Below are positions 9,867-17,091 of a DNA stretch of 64,000 nt, one piece after another. The stretch comes from Polaribacter ponticola. GTDB taxonomy: Bacteria > Bacteroidota > Bacteroidia > Flavobacteriales > Flavobacteriaceae. The DNA lies in assembly GCF_026191475.2 (NCBI RefSeq), contig NZ_JAOSLC020000003.1, positions 1,271,001-1,335,000 on the forward strand, written 5' to 3'. Positions within the stretch are counted from its first letter, which is position 1. The number at the start of each line of letters is the position of its first letter. Under the pieces are notes generated by a model. It was not told the origin of the DNA, did not search any database, and saw only the letters and a program-made list of their open reading frames with translations. A program made the translations under genes and the position numbers.

Positions 9867-9896
9867 ATCAATATTTTTTGTTTTTTTAGTATTTGA

Positions 9897-9904
9897 CAAA
9901 ATTA
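9897..9904 (-). promoter_or_regulatory. -7 promoter element for pckA
   Basis: Minus-strand TAATTTTG matches TAnnTTTG. It lies 31 bp upstream of the ATG at 9866 and inside the longer open frame, which argues against the upstream TTG start. Confidence 0.5.
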
Positions 9905-9952
9905 AACAATATTTTAAGATAAGGTAATTTTTGAGTAAAAATTATTATAATT

Positions 9953-10333
9953 TTACTTCTTCACTCGTTTCTTTGCGAATATTACAATCATTGAAAACCA
10001 ACCAACTATAAAAAACAAACCTCCTAAAGGTGTAATAAACCAAATAGATTTTGCAGTTAAATTTGTAAGCTGAATAACATAGATTGAGCCTGAGAAAAAT
10101 AGAATTCCAACAAAAAACAAGTAACTTATTGTATTTTTTTGTTTTACAGAAAAGCCTTCAAAAATATTCACAAATAAAAGAACAATAACATGATACATTT
10201 GATATCTAATTGCAGTATCATAACTTAATAACTGACCTGAAGTTAATATATCTTTCAAAGCATGTGCGCCAAAAGCTCCTAATATTACTGCGGACAATCC
10301 TAAAAAACAAGTAATTATTAAATTTTTAAACAT
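9953..10333 (-). CDS. DUF423 family small membrane protein
   Basis: 126 residues with four predicted membrane helices. The N-terminal LGAFGAHALKDIL and the TAIRYQMYHVIVLLF stretch are the hallmarks of the DUF423 (YgdD-like) family, an inner-membrane family without a defined function. Divergent from the saccharopine-dehydrogenase-like gene and upstream of pckA on the same strand. Ends in a basic tail (FAKKRVKK) expected to be cytoplasmic. Confidence 0.85.
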   Translation of the reverse strand: MFKNLIITCFLGLSAVILGAFGAHALKDILTSGQLLSYDTAIRYQMYHVIVLLFVNIFEGFSVKQKNTISYLFFVGILFFSGSIYVIQLTNLTAKSIWFITPLGGLFFIVGWFSMIVIFAKKRVKK

Positions 10334-10404
10334 TTTAAGCTGTTTTTGTTAAATTTTAAACAAATATAGTATCTTCGTTTATACAAAAATACATCTTTCT
10401 TTTT

Positions 10405-11775
10405 ATGAAAAACATTCTGATAATTGGCGCAGGAAAATCAAGTTCATCTTTAATTCAATATTTATTAAATAAATCTGAAGCAGAAAACCTTTTCTTAACA
10501 ATTGCTGATATTTCAACTGAAAACGCATTAAAACTAATTAATAATCATAAAAATGCTAGTGCTATAACATTAGATGTATTTAATGAAAAAGAAAGAGAAC
10601 AAGAAATACTTAAAAATGATATTGTTATTTCTATGCTTCCTGCTCGCTTTCATACAGAAGTAGCAAAAGACTGTGTTAAACTAGAAAAGCATATGGTTAC
10701 AGCATCATATATTTCAGAAGAAATGAAATTACTTGATAAAGCTGTTAAAGAAAAAGGGCTAATTTTCATGAATGAAATTGGTTTAGACCCTGGCTTAGAC
10801 CATATGAGTGCAATGCAAGTTCTAGATAGAATTAGAGATAAGAATGCCAAAATGTTACTTTTTGAATCTTTTTGTGGTGGATTAGTTGCTCCAGAAAGTG
10901 ACAATAACTTATGGAATTATAAATTTACTTGGAATCCAAGAAATGTTGTTTTAGCAGGTCAAGGTGGTGCTGCAATGTTTATACAAGAAGGTACTTACAA
11001 ATACATACCATATCATAAATTATTTAGAAGAACAGAATTTTTAAACATAGCTGGCAGTGGACAATTTGAAGCGTATGCTAATAGAGACTCTTTAAAATAT
11101 AGGAATGTATACGGGCTTAATAATATACCAACAATGTACAGAGGAACTATTAGAAAAATGGGATTCTCTAGAGCCTGGAACATTTTTATTCAGCTTGGTA
11201 TGACCGATGATTCTTATACTATAGAAGATTCAGAAAATATGAGTTATCGTGATTTTGTGAATTTATTTTTAGCATATTCTCCCTCAGATTCTGTTGAATT
11301 GAAACTACGTTCTTATTTAAAAATAGATCAAGATGATTTAATGTGGGCTAAACTAGTAGAGTTAGACTTATTTAATCCTAAGAAAAAAATAGGGTTAACA
11401 AACGCTACTCCAGCAAAAATATTACAGAAAATTCTAGAAGATTCTTGGACATTACAAGAAGAAGATAAAGATATGATTGTAATGCAACACTTATTTGGTT
11501 ACGAATTAAATGGAGAAAAAAGACAAATAGAAAGTAGCTTAGTTGTAGAAGGAGAAAATCAGACTTACACTGCAATGGCTAAAACAGTAGGATTACCAGT
11601 TGCAATTGCAGCATTAAAAATTTTGAAAGGAGAAATTACTACTCCTGGTGTTCAGCTACCAATAACTAAAGAAGTATATGAACCAATTTTAAAAGAATTA
11701 GAAAATTACGGAATCATTTTTAAAGATAAAGAAGTGCCATATTTAGGCTATAACCCTAATAACGTTGTTGGTTAA
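10405..11775 (+). CDS. Saccharopine dehydrogenase family protein (C-terminal LKR/SDH type)
   Basis: 456 residues. N-terminal Rossmann fold starts at once (MKNILIIGAGKSSSSLIQYL), followed by DIVISMLPARFHTEVAKDCV and the family hallmark GLIFMNEIGLDPGLDHMSAM, then the saccharopine dehydrogenase C-terminal domain with CGGLVAPESDNNLWNYKFTW. Members oxidise saccharopine or related aminoadipate adducts; a role in lysine degradation is likely but the exact substrate is not shown by the sequence. It ends one base before the convergent trmN6 gene. Confidence 0.88.
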   Translation: MKNILIIGAGKSSSSLIQYLLNKSEAENLFLTIADISTENALKLINNHKNASAITLDVFNEKEREQEILKNDIVISMLPARFHTEVAKDCVKLEKHMVTASYISEEMKLLDKAVKEKGLIFMNEIGLDPGLDHMSAMQVLDRIRDKNAKMLLFESFCGGLVAPESDNNLWNYKFTWNPRNVVLAGQGGAAMFIQEGTYKYIPYHKLFRRTEFLNIAGSGQFEAYANRDSLKYRNVYGLNNIPTMYRGTIRKMGFSRAWNIFIQLGMTDDSYTIEDSENMSYRDFVNLFLAYSPSDSVELKLRSYLKIDQDDLMWAKLVELDLFNPKKKIGLTNATPAKILQKILEDSWTLQEEDKDMIVMQHLFGYELNGEKRQIESSLVVEGENQTYTAMAKTVGLPVAIAALKILKGEITTPGVQLPITKEVYEPILKELENYGIIFKDKEVPYLGYNPNNVVG

Positions 11776-12495
11776 TTACATTTTTAAATAAAAATCTTTT
11801 GTTAAGTTTATATAATCTTCTGTATATAGATGACGACCTTTTTCTATAATTAAATGCTCTTTTATAATCTCTTTTGAGTGAAAAGAAAACTCCAATAAAC
11901 TCCTTTTTACATTAGAGGATAAATTTCCTTGAACATGACAACATCTATTTAAAATTAAATTATATTTTTTTGCATTTTCGATAAAATTAATTTCTTCTTT
12001 AAAAGGAATTATAACTGCAAATCTTCCATTTAAAGATAAAATTTTAGAAACCCCTTTTATTAAATTCTCAAAAGATAAAGAACTCGTAAATCGAGCTTTA
12101 TTTCTACCTACACTATTACTCTCATATTCATCAGTGTAAAATGGAGGGTTAGAAACAATAAAATCATAGGTTTCTTCCTCCTCATTCATTTCCTCGGCAA
12201 ATTCCTGAAAAGAAGCATTGTAACAATACAAACGATCTCCCCAATCTGACCTTTCAAAATTCTCTACAGTTTGTTCATAAGCATTATCATCTATCTCTAC
12301 AGCATCTATTGTTAAAGCATCACATCTTTGAGCAATCATTAAAGAAATAACTCCAGTACCAGAACCAATATCTAAAATTGAATTTGGAAAATCTGCTAAA
12401 GAACACCAAGCACCTAACAAAACAGCATCTGTGCCTACTTTCATTGCTGTTTTACTTTGCTCAACAGAAAACTCTTTAAATTTGAAAGGTTTCAT
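11776..12495 (-). CDS. trmN6: tRNA1(Val) adenine(37)-N6-methyltransferase
   Basis: 239 residues, a class I SAM methyltransferase of the YfiC/TrmN6 group. It opens with FKFKEFSVEQSKTAMKVGTD typical of the family, followed by SAM-binding ILDIGSGTGVISLMIAQR and the amino-methyltransferase motif NPPF (FIVSNPPFYTDEY). It methylates N6 of A37 in tRNA1(Val). The gene abuts the convergent dehydrogenase gene. In the ancestral order it would lie near tRNA-Ser and rimM; the island at 13-31.7 kb now separates them (inference). Confidence 0.88.
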   Translation of the reverse strand: MKPFKFKEFSVEQSKTAMKVGTDAVLLGAWCSLADFPNSILDIGSGTGVISLMIAQRCDALTIDAVEIDDNAYEQTVENFERSDWGDRLYCYNASFQEFAEEMNEEEETYDFIVSNPPFYTDEYESNSVGRNKARFTSSLSFENLIKGVSKILSLNGRFAVIIPFKEEINFIENAKKYNLILNRCCHVQGNLSSNVKRSLLEFSFHSKEIIKEHLIIEKGRHLYTEDYINLTKDFYLKM

Positions 12496-12537
12496 ACTTT
12501 ATTATAAATTAGTTAAAAGTAATTAATTGACTTTTAA

Positions 12538-12545
12538 TATATTTG
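12538..12545 (+). promoter_or_regulatory. -7 promoter element of the small lipoprotein gene
   Basis: TATATTTG matches TAnnTTTG and predicts transcription starting about 8-10 bp before the ATG at 12561. It overlaps an upstream in-frame TTG (12543), which therefore cannot be the start. Confidence 0.5.
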
Positions 12546-12560
12546 TTAAAAATATTGATT

Positions 12561-12974
12561 ATGAAAAGATTAGCATTTCTTGTAGTTCTATTTTCATTTT
12601 TTTCTTGTTCTTCTGAAGTATCACTAACACCAGAAGAGATAAAAGAATTATCTACAAAAGATATAGAAATTATTTTTACCACTACAGAACCAAACTATGA
12701 TGAAGTTATGATTACTTATTATGATTTTGACATTGGTACAGACGTTGCAAAAGCTTATGTTTTTAAATATGATGTAGATGATAATCCATTACCTATAAAA
12801 ATAGTTTTTGACAATTACGAACACGATTTTCTAAGAGGTGAAGGTTTTAGAAATAATTTTAGTGATGCAGAATTAAAAGTTCAACTTTTTATTGATGAGG
12901 AATTAATTTTAGAGGAAACTAGCAAAGGAACTGCAAGTACATTTGCAAAAGTAGATTTTAATTATGATCTCTAA
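12561..12974 (+). CDS. Small lipoprotein of unknown function
   Basis: 137 residues from ATG 12561. Lipoprotein signal MKRLAFLVVLFSFFSCSSEV with the lipobox Cys at residue 16; Ser residues after it agree with outer-membrane or periplasm-facing retention. The mature part is short, acidic and beta-rich (IIFTTTEPNYDEVMITYYDF), resembling a small immunoglobulin-like fold, but I do not recognise the family. It is the last host gene before the putative island edge at 12984. Confidence 0.7.
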   Translation: MKRLAFLVVLFSFFSCSSEVSLTPEEIKELSTKDIEIIFTTTEPNYDEVMITYYDFDIGTDVAKAYVFKYDVDDNPLPIKIVFDNYEHDFLRGEGFRNNFSDAELKVQLFIDEELILEETSKGTASTFAKVDFNYDL

Positions 12975-12983
12975 AAAATTATT

Positions 12984-13000
12984 TTGCAGAAAGGAAGGAA
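12984..13000. other. Putative distal attachment site: displaced 3' end of tRNA-Ser
   Basis: TTGCAGAAAGGAAGGAA matches the 3' end of the tRNA-Ser gene at 31699-31715 (TTGCAGAGAGGAAGGGA) in the same orientation at 15 of 17 bases. The AGAAAGG here is the exact complement needed by the tRNA 5' acceptor strand (AGAAAGG on the minus strand), whereas the copy now attached to the tRNA (AGAGAGG) leaves an A-C mismatch. This is what integration into a tRNA 3' end would leave behind. Confidence 0.6.
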
Positions 13001-13060
13001 CTAACAAAATTCTTATAAACCCTCTGTTTATCTATGTTTCAAAATATATGAATTTTTACT

Positions 13061-13073
13061 GACACCTAATTAG
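13061..13073. repeat. Left copy of a terminal GACWCCTAATTAG repeat
   Basis: GACACCTAATTAG here and GACTCCTAATTAG at 31581-31593 are direct repeats with one mismatch, each roughly 60-110 bp inside the putative tRNA-derived ends. ACTGACACC at 13058-13066 is also inverted relative to the GGTGTCAGT units beside the integrase. Likely recombinase or excisionase binding sites. Confidence 0.4.
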
Positions 13074-13084
13074 TCCCATAAAAT

Positions 13085-13282
13085 TTAATCTCTAATATAC
13101 TTATTTACTATATCTAATTGAATCCCAGAGTATTCAGAAAATTCATCTACAGTTATAAATTGATGAGGTTCTTTATCCAAAAAACTTTTTATATCACTTA
13201 AAAGCTTACGCCCATAACGCTCACTACGCCCTGTGATGCGTTGAATGTCTTTTGGGTATATGCAAGCTCTTTTTTGAATCAT
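13085..13282 (-). CDS. Small helix-turn-helix DNA-binding protein
   Basis: 65 residues, basic. The sequence reads as two short helical segments that could form an HTH: KDIQRITGRSERYGRKLLSD then TVDEFSEYSGIQLDIVNKYI, similar in style to excisionase/MerR-like mini-regulators of mobile elements. It lies at the left edge of the island, reading outward, and palindromic sites at 13304-13394 lie just upstream, suggesting autoregulation or a role in excision. Precise family not recognised. Confidence 0.65.
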   Translation of the reverse strand: MIQKRACIYPKDIQRITGRSERYGRKLLSDIKSFLDKEPHQFITVDEFSEYSGIQLDIVNKYIRD

Positions 13283-13303
13283 AATACTCTATCTATGCTT
13301 TAA

Positions 13304-13341
13304 CCATACTTAAGCCATATCTATAATTATATGATGTATGG
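13304..13341. promoter_or_regulatory. Nested palindrome upstream of the small HTH gene (probable operator)
   Basis: CCATAC (13304-13309) is inverted at GTATGG (13336-13341), with an inner pair CATAT (13316-13320)/ATATG (13329-13333). It lies 22 bp upstream of the HTH start codon. Confidence 0.5.
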
Positions 13342-13354
13342 TAATAATGCGTTG

Positions 13355-13394
13355 TTAAAATGTTGACAACACGATAGTGTTATCAATATTTTAA
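13355..13394. promoter_or_regulatory. 18-bp inverted repeat in the divergent spacer
   Basis: TTAAAATGTTGACAACAC (13355-13372) pairs with GTGTTATCAATATTTTAA (13377-13394) around GATA, with one G-T pair and one mismatch. No T tail follows, so an operator or recombination site fits better than a terminator. Confidence 0.5.
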
Positions 13395-13501
13395 TGACGT
13401 TTTAGGTTGTTTCGGAATGTATGACCAAAAACGGAATTTGATTTTTTATCGACTGCCATAAAGTTACGTGATTTGATGTATTAATCAAAAAAAGTAAAAT
13501 T

Positions 13502-14257
13502 ATGGCAAAACAAACCGGAATTATTAAATTAAAAGGAACTATCGGAGGTATTTCTTTTTATAAAACTGCAGATGGACATCTTGCTCGTGAAAAAGGAGGT
13601 GTTGACAAAAACAGAATCCAGAATGATCCTGCGTTTCAAAGAACGCGTGAAAATGGTTCTGAATTTGGAAGAGCTGGAAAAGGAGGTAAAGTATTACGTA
13701 ATGCAATTCGTGTGCTTTTGCAAAATGCAAAAGACAGAAGAGTTGTATCTCGTTTAACTAAAATTTTGGTTGCAATTATCAAAACCGATGTTATTAATGA
13801 AAGAGGTTTCAGAACTTTACAGCAAGGAAATTTAAACCTTTTAGAAGCGTTCGAATTTAACTTGAATGGAAAATTAGGTGCTACTTTATTTGCTCCATTT
13901 ACGAAAGCATTTGATAGAGTTACTGGAGAAGCTACTATTGATTTAGTTGCTTTTTCTCCAACTGTTAGAATTGCAGCACCAGCTGGAACAACTCATTTTA
14001 AAGTTGTAATGGGTGCATCAGAATTGGATTTTGAAAATGAAACCTCAACTTTTGAAAATGATGAAACTGCAATTTTACCATTTACAGTTGCAAATACAGC
14101 TGCTATTGCATTATCTGCTTCAATTACTGCAAACTCAACTTTACCTGTTGTACAAGTTTTAGGAATAGAGTTTTATCAAGAGGTAAATGGACAAATGTAT
14201 TCTTTAAAAAACGGTACATATAATGCACTTTCTATAACCATTATTGACAAACCATAA
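13502..14257 (+). CDS. Conserved Bacteroidota protein of unknown function (MAKQTGIIKLKG type)
   Basis: 251 residues. Basic, glycine-rich N-terminus (MAKQTGIIKLKGTIGGISFY, then AREKGGVDKNRIQNDPAFQR and RENGSEFGRAGKGGKVLRNA), a helical middle (about 60-120) and a beta-rich C-terminal half with aromatic/Asp pattern. I recall similar proteins as unnamed families across Bacteroidota, often with a DUF5675 gene next to them as here. First gene of a tight four-gene cassette (gap to the next gene 2 bp). No signal peptide. A nucleic-acid-binding or particle-forming role is possible from the basic N-terminus and two-domain layout, but that is speculation. Confidence 0.8.
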   Translation: MAKQTGIIKLKGTIGGISFYKTADGHLAREKGGVDKNRIQNDPAFQRTRENGSEFGRAGKGGKVLRNAIRVLLQNAKDRRVVSRLTKILVAIIKTDVINERGFRTLQQGNLNLLEAFEFNLNGKLGATLFAPFTKAFDRVTGEATIDLVAFSPTVRIAAPAGTTHFKVVMGASELDFENETSTFENDETAILPFTVANTAAIALSASITANSTLPVVQVLGIEFYQEVNGQMYSLKNGTYNALSITIIDKP

Positions 14258-14259
14258 GT

Positions 14260-14682
14260 ATGGAGTTGTTACTTCAAAGGGCTTATTTTAAAGAGGGTAC
14301 TAATGGTACTCTCTTTTCTTCTGATAAATTTCTTTGCCATACAATTGAATTACCCTGGAATAATAACAAACGAAATATCTCTTGCATACCAGAAGGAGAA
14401 TATCAAATTGTACCAAGATTTTCAAAACGATTTCAGCATCATTTGATTTTGAAAAATGTGAAAGGTAGAAGCTTTATTTTATTTCATCCAGCAAATGATG
14501 CTTTAAAAGATTTACAAGGCTGTATTGCACCTGTAACCTATTTAAATGGAATTGGTAGAGGTGTTTATTCCAGAAATGCAATGCAGAAATTACTATCATT
14601 AGTATATCAAGCTAAAGACCGAAAAGAAAAAATAATATTAACTATTAAATCACAGAATTATGAAAATTATAGAACGTTATAA
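14260..14682 (+). CDS. DUF5675 family protein
   Basis: 140 residues, matching in layout the DUF5675 family: LCHTIELPWNNNKRNISCIP, EGEYQIVPRFSKRF, SFILFHPANDALKDLQGCIA, GIGRGVYSRNAMQKLL. The HPAN...LQGCIA pattern with conserved His and Cys resembles an enzyme active site of L,D-transpeptidase/peptidase style, but the family activity is not established to my knowledge. Begins 2 bp after the upstream gene and overlaps the next by 23 bp. In phage-like contexts it could act on peptidoglycan; that is inference. Confidence 0.82.
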   Translation: MELLLQRAYFKEGTNGTLFSSDKFLCHTIELPWNNNKRNISCIPEGEYQIVPRFSKRFQHHLILKNVKGRSFILFHPANDALKDLQGCIAPVTYLNGIGRGVYSRNAMQKLLSLVYQAKDRKEKIILTIKSQNYENYRTL

Positions 14683-14905
14683 AAAACCAACTCCGAAATT
14701 CTTTAGAATTTTAAGAAATATCGGTATTGCTTTGGCTACTGCAGGTGGAGCAATTATTGCAGCTCCTGTTGCAATACCAGCTACTATTGTAACCATTGCA
14801 ACTTATATGACTGTTGCAGGAACTGTTGCAACAGCTGTAAGTCAAGCTGTAGTTTCTGATAAAAAAGAAAATTCAGTAGTAGATACAAATCAAAAAAATA
14901 ATTGA
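14660..14905 (+). CDS. Small hydrophobic, holin-like membrane protein
   Basis: 81 residues. Basic N-terminus (MKIIERYKKPTPKFFRIL) then an Ala/Gly/Ile/Val-rich stretch that can form two membrane helices (IALATAGGAIIAAPVAIPAT and VTIATYMTVAGTVATAVSQA), and a polar tail. Size and topology are holin-like. The start overlaps the end of the DUF5675 gene by 23 bp, implying translational coupling. Function unproven. Confidence 0.65.
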   Translation: MKIIERYKKPTPKFFRILRNIGIALATAGGAIIAAPVAIPATIVTIATYMTVAGTVATAVSQAVVSDKKENSVVDTNQKNN

Positions 14906-14906
14906 T

Positions 14907-15104
14907 ATGAATTTTCAATTACCTCATCAAAATTTGAGTGCTGGTGTTTTAGGTGGTACATTTTTATCTGCAATTACTCATATTGGTTCAGAAGATATTA
15001 TTACTACTATTGTTTTAGCTATTTTGGGGGCAATTGTAAGTTTTATTGCTTCTGTAATGATGAAACTTTTTGTAAAAACTATAAAAAAACAGCGTAAAAA
15101 GTAA
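14907..15104 (+). CDS. Small membrane protein, holin-like
   Basis: 65 residues with one clear transmembrane helix (IITTIVLAILGAIVSFIASV) and a possible weaker first one, followed by a strongly basic cytoplasmic tail (KLFVKTIKKQRKK). It starts 1 bp after the previous gene and is followed by a terminator, so it is the last gene of the cassette. Two small membrane proteins next to a candidate wall-active protein resemble a lysis cassette; no phage structural genes are visible. Confidence 0.65.
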   Translation: MNFQLPHQNLSAGVLGGTFLSAITHIGSEDIITTIVLAILGAIVSFIASVMMKLFVKTIKKQRKK

Positions 15105-15126
15105 TTTTTAAAAAATCAGTATCGAG

Positions 15127-15160
15127 AAAAGGATATTTATATTTTAAATGTCCTTTTTTT
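15127..15160 (+). terminator. Terminator of the four-gene cassette
   Basis: AAAAGGATATTT (15127-15138) pairs with AAATGTCCTTTT (15145-15156) with one mismatch, followed by more T. Confidence 0.7.
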
Positions 15161-15278
15161 AGTTTTTTACTTAACGAAATGAGACAAACAAAGAATTTTG
15201 ATAAAGAAACTAAATGAATTTAGCAGAATTTTTGTGCAGGAGAATGAGATAAGGAAAAAATATCAACTAATATTATCG

Positions 15279-15337
15279 TTTTTAAAGATTGATAAACAGA
15301 GGTGGGTTTGAGCGTGGAGTTTATCAATCTTTAAAAA
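15279..15337. repeat. Perfect 19-bp inverted repeat with 21-nt loop
   Basis: TTTTTAAAGATTGATAAAC (15279-15297) and its exact complement GTTTATCAATCTTTAAAAA (15319-15337) flank a G-rich loop containing GGTGGGTTTGAGCGTGGA. The strongest single hairpin in the window. It lies about 120 bp beyond the preceding terminator and has no T run typical of a second one. Confidence 0.85.
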
Positions 15338-15786
15338 TGTTAGCCCAATGGCGATTGAATGAAAATTATTAAAGACGAAGTACGTAGTGCGCTGGCAGAA
15401 GCGAAAATAAGTGTGTATTTTTTTATTTGTTCTGTACTATTTTTCTAATTGTTTTTGTAAAAAGTAAATGCCTCGATAAATGTATTTTTTTTAATAAGTT
15501 TCTACGTTTACAAATTGTTTTTAATATTGGATTAGCATTTACTTTTGTGAAAACAATATTATCCTATTTTCTTACAAATAAAAAAATATACTCTTATTGG
15601 CTTTTTCTTGATTTTATAGGTGCTTTAGAACTTCTTTTATAAACTTAAATTACATTAGTTTTATCAAAGTTAATTGCACACTACCAATAAGCACTTATAA
15701 AAACAACGCAACAAAGACTGAATGTTGTTAAAATAACTAAACTTTATTAGTAATTATGGATGTGAGCGTTGGAAGAGTGGCTATTT

Positions 15787-15848
15787 TACATAATGGCGTT
15801 ATAGTGCCTGGAATTTATGGAAGAGCAGTATAACTGCGCATTATGTAA
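15787..15848. repeat. Long interrupted hairpin in the non-coding block
   Basis: TTACATAATG (15787-15796) pairs with CATTATGTAA (15839-15848), and inside it TTATA pairs with TATAA. The loop side carries TGGAATTTATGGAAGAG. Confidence 0.65.
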
Positions 15849-15892
15849 CTTAGCTTTGAGAGTTTTGTGTTTTATGAAATAATATAAACGCG

Positions 15893-15947
15893 TTGCTTTT
15901 TAGAGTTGTGTAATGAGTTTGCGAATGGAACAAGCTCTAAAATGCAA
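15893..15947. repeat. Hairpin with TTTTAGAG/CTCTAAAA stem
   Basis: TTGCTTTTTAGAGTTGT (15893-15909) pairs with ACAAGCTCTAAAATGCAA (15930-15947), with one mismatch and one bulged base. The loop ends GCGAATGGA. Confidence 0.65.
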
Positions 15948-15992
15948 TAACCTATAGAATATTAAAACGCTAAACTTGCATTGGCGCGCGGA

Positions 15993-16047
15993 ACAAACCA
16001 AAAGACAGAGATTTTTTGCTTTTGCAACAAACTGGATTTTGGTTTGT
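15993..16047. repeat. Perfect 11-bp inverted repeat at the edge of the RES gene
   Basis: ACAAACCAAAA (15993-16003) and TTTTGGTTTGT (16037-16047). It lies just past the end of the leftward RES gene, so it may act as its terminator: on the minus strand the outer arm is followed by CCGCGCGCC rather than a T run, which makes this uncertain. Confidence 0.6.
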
Positions 16048-16054
16048 GGGGAAT

Positions 16055-17089
16055 TTAACTATTATCAAGTAACTTATGATGTAGTTTTATATTTTCAATT
16101 TCATAAACTTTTGTAGCAATGCATTCTAATTTATCTGGATTGAAAATCGCTAAATTATAACCTTCAGCAAATAATGAACTCTGATATTCTACACCATCAA
16201 AACCTAATGATTTTATATATTCACAGATATATTGAGTGGGAATGTAATCCAATGTTTTATCCTTTTTTCTTATTGGAAGTGATAATTCTTTTTGTAAAGT
16301 ATAAATAAAAGGTAAATATTCTATGTAACTCTTTATATCCTCTCTTTCAGACCAATAAATAGGATCTGTTTCAATATTTCTAAAACTAATAACTTTTAAC
16401 TCTTTCTTTACTTCAAACTCACCAATTGTAACATAATCAAAGATGGTACTTCTTGTTTCATATAATGCAGTTTCTAAAGAGTTTGCTATATATAAATATG
16501 ATATTCCTTTAGGATTTGCTCTACCAGCTGTAGCTAATTCTGGTTTAGGAGGATTACCCATATTATTTTTATCAAAACCTATTTTATCAGAAATTCTTGA
16601 CCTGTAAAAAGTTTCATCAACATTAATATCTCTGATTAAACTACTTTGTATAATTGATTTAAAAATTTCAAAGTTTAAAGAATTACTCGCAAAATAACGG
16701 TTTGCGAATTTAATTTCTTTTTTAAAATCATTCCAAATATTGTGAATCTTTGTTTCTTCCTGAAGAATATTTGATGATACTTGATTTTCAAATAAATGAT
16801 TGAAATCTTCGATTTCATCTATGAAAATAGATTTAAAAAGAAACTTATTATCAACAACTAAATCTGTTGTAAGGTTAAAGTTTTTTTTAATAGAAGCAGA
16901 AATATCAAGTTTAGATTTACTATCAATGTCATAAAGAGAAAATATATTTCTAAAATAATCTGCTAATTCTTTTGCTAAATAAATTGAAACATTATCAGAT
17001 TTACAGAAGTCGCATTTACCTTTTTTATTATAAGAATCGATAATACTTTTTAGGTATATACTATTGAAACAATTTACACAACAATTCAT
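16055..17089 (-). CDS. RES-domain protein with zinc-ribbon N-terminus (candidate NAD+-degrading toxin)
   Basis: 344 residues. N-terminal two CxxC pairs (MNCCVNCF and KCDFCKSDN, residues 3-40) look like a zinc ribbon; a helical region (about 45-150) resembles the HEPN/RES N-terminal domain; the RES domain follows (FYRSRISDKIGFDKNNMGNP, GRANPKGISYLYIANSLETA, LYETRS). The conserved Arg, Tyr, Glu and Ser of RES enzymes are present. Characterised RES toxins (MbcT type) degrade NAD+ or modify Prs. It is the last gene of an operon, 2 bp after the sce7725-type gene. A host-killing effector in a defence or addiction module is a reasonable inference, untested. Confidence 0.82.
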   Translation of the reverse strand: MNCCVNCFNSIYLKSIIDSYNKKGKCDFCKSDNVSIYLAKELADYFRNIFSLYDIDSKSKLDISASIKKNFNLTTDLVVDNKFLFKSIFIDEIEDFNHLFENQVSSNILQEETKIHNIWNDFKKEIKFANRYFASNSLNFEIFKSIIQSSLIRDINVDETFYRSRISDKIGFDKNNMGNPPKPELATAGRANPKGISYLYIANSLETALYETRSTIFDYVTIGEFEVKKELKVISFRNIETDPIYWSEREDIKSYIEYLPFIYTLQKELSLPIRKKDKTLDYIPTQYICEYIKSLGFDGVEYQSSLFAEGYNLAIFNPDKLECIATKVYEIENIKLHHKLLDNS

Positions 17090-17091
17090 AA

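Larger units (their letters stand above)
15161..16054. other. Hairpin-rich non-coding block (~0.9 kb)
   Basis: No convincing gene. The block holds a series of inverted repeats (separate entries) and locally high G/C strings unusual for this window (TTGGCGCGCGG, AGTGCGCTGGCAG). Loops or arm borders repeatedly show a GCG-NN(N)-GGA pattern: GAGCGTGGA, GAGCGTTGGAA, GCGAATGGAA, GCGCGCGGAA. It may be an origin or transfer region, a structured RNA, or a protein-binding array. A 71-codon open frame at 15427-15642 shows no family resemblance and is not called. Confidence 0.55.

Noticed and set aside
9867..9899. Longer pckA start at TTG 9899
   Set aside because: Overlaps the TAATTTTG promoter element; the ATG at 9866 gives the usual N-terminus.
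15427..15642. 71-codon hydrophobic open frame in the structured block
   Set aside because: No ATG at a sensible position, no family resemblance, composition follows the AT-rich background; treated as non-coding.
15161..16054. CRISPR array, retron, group II intron or integron attC array
   Set aside because: No regular repeat-spacer pattern, no reverse transcriptase or integron integrase, no domain V-like or GTTRRRY core found.
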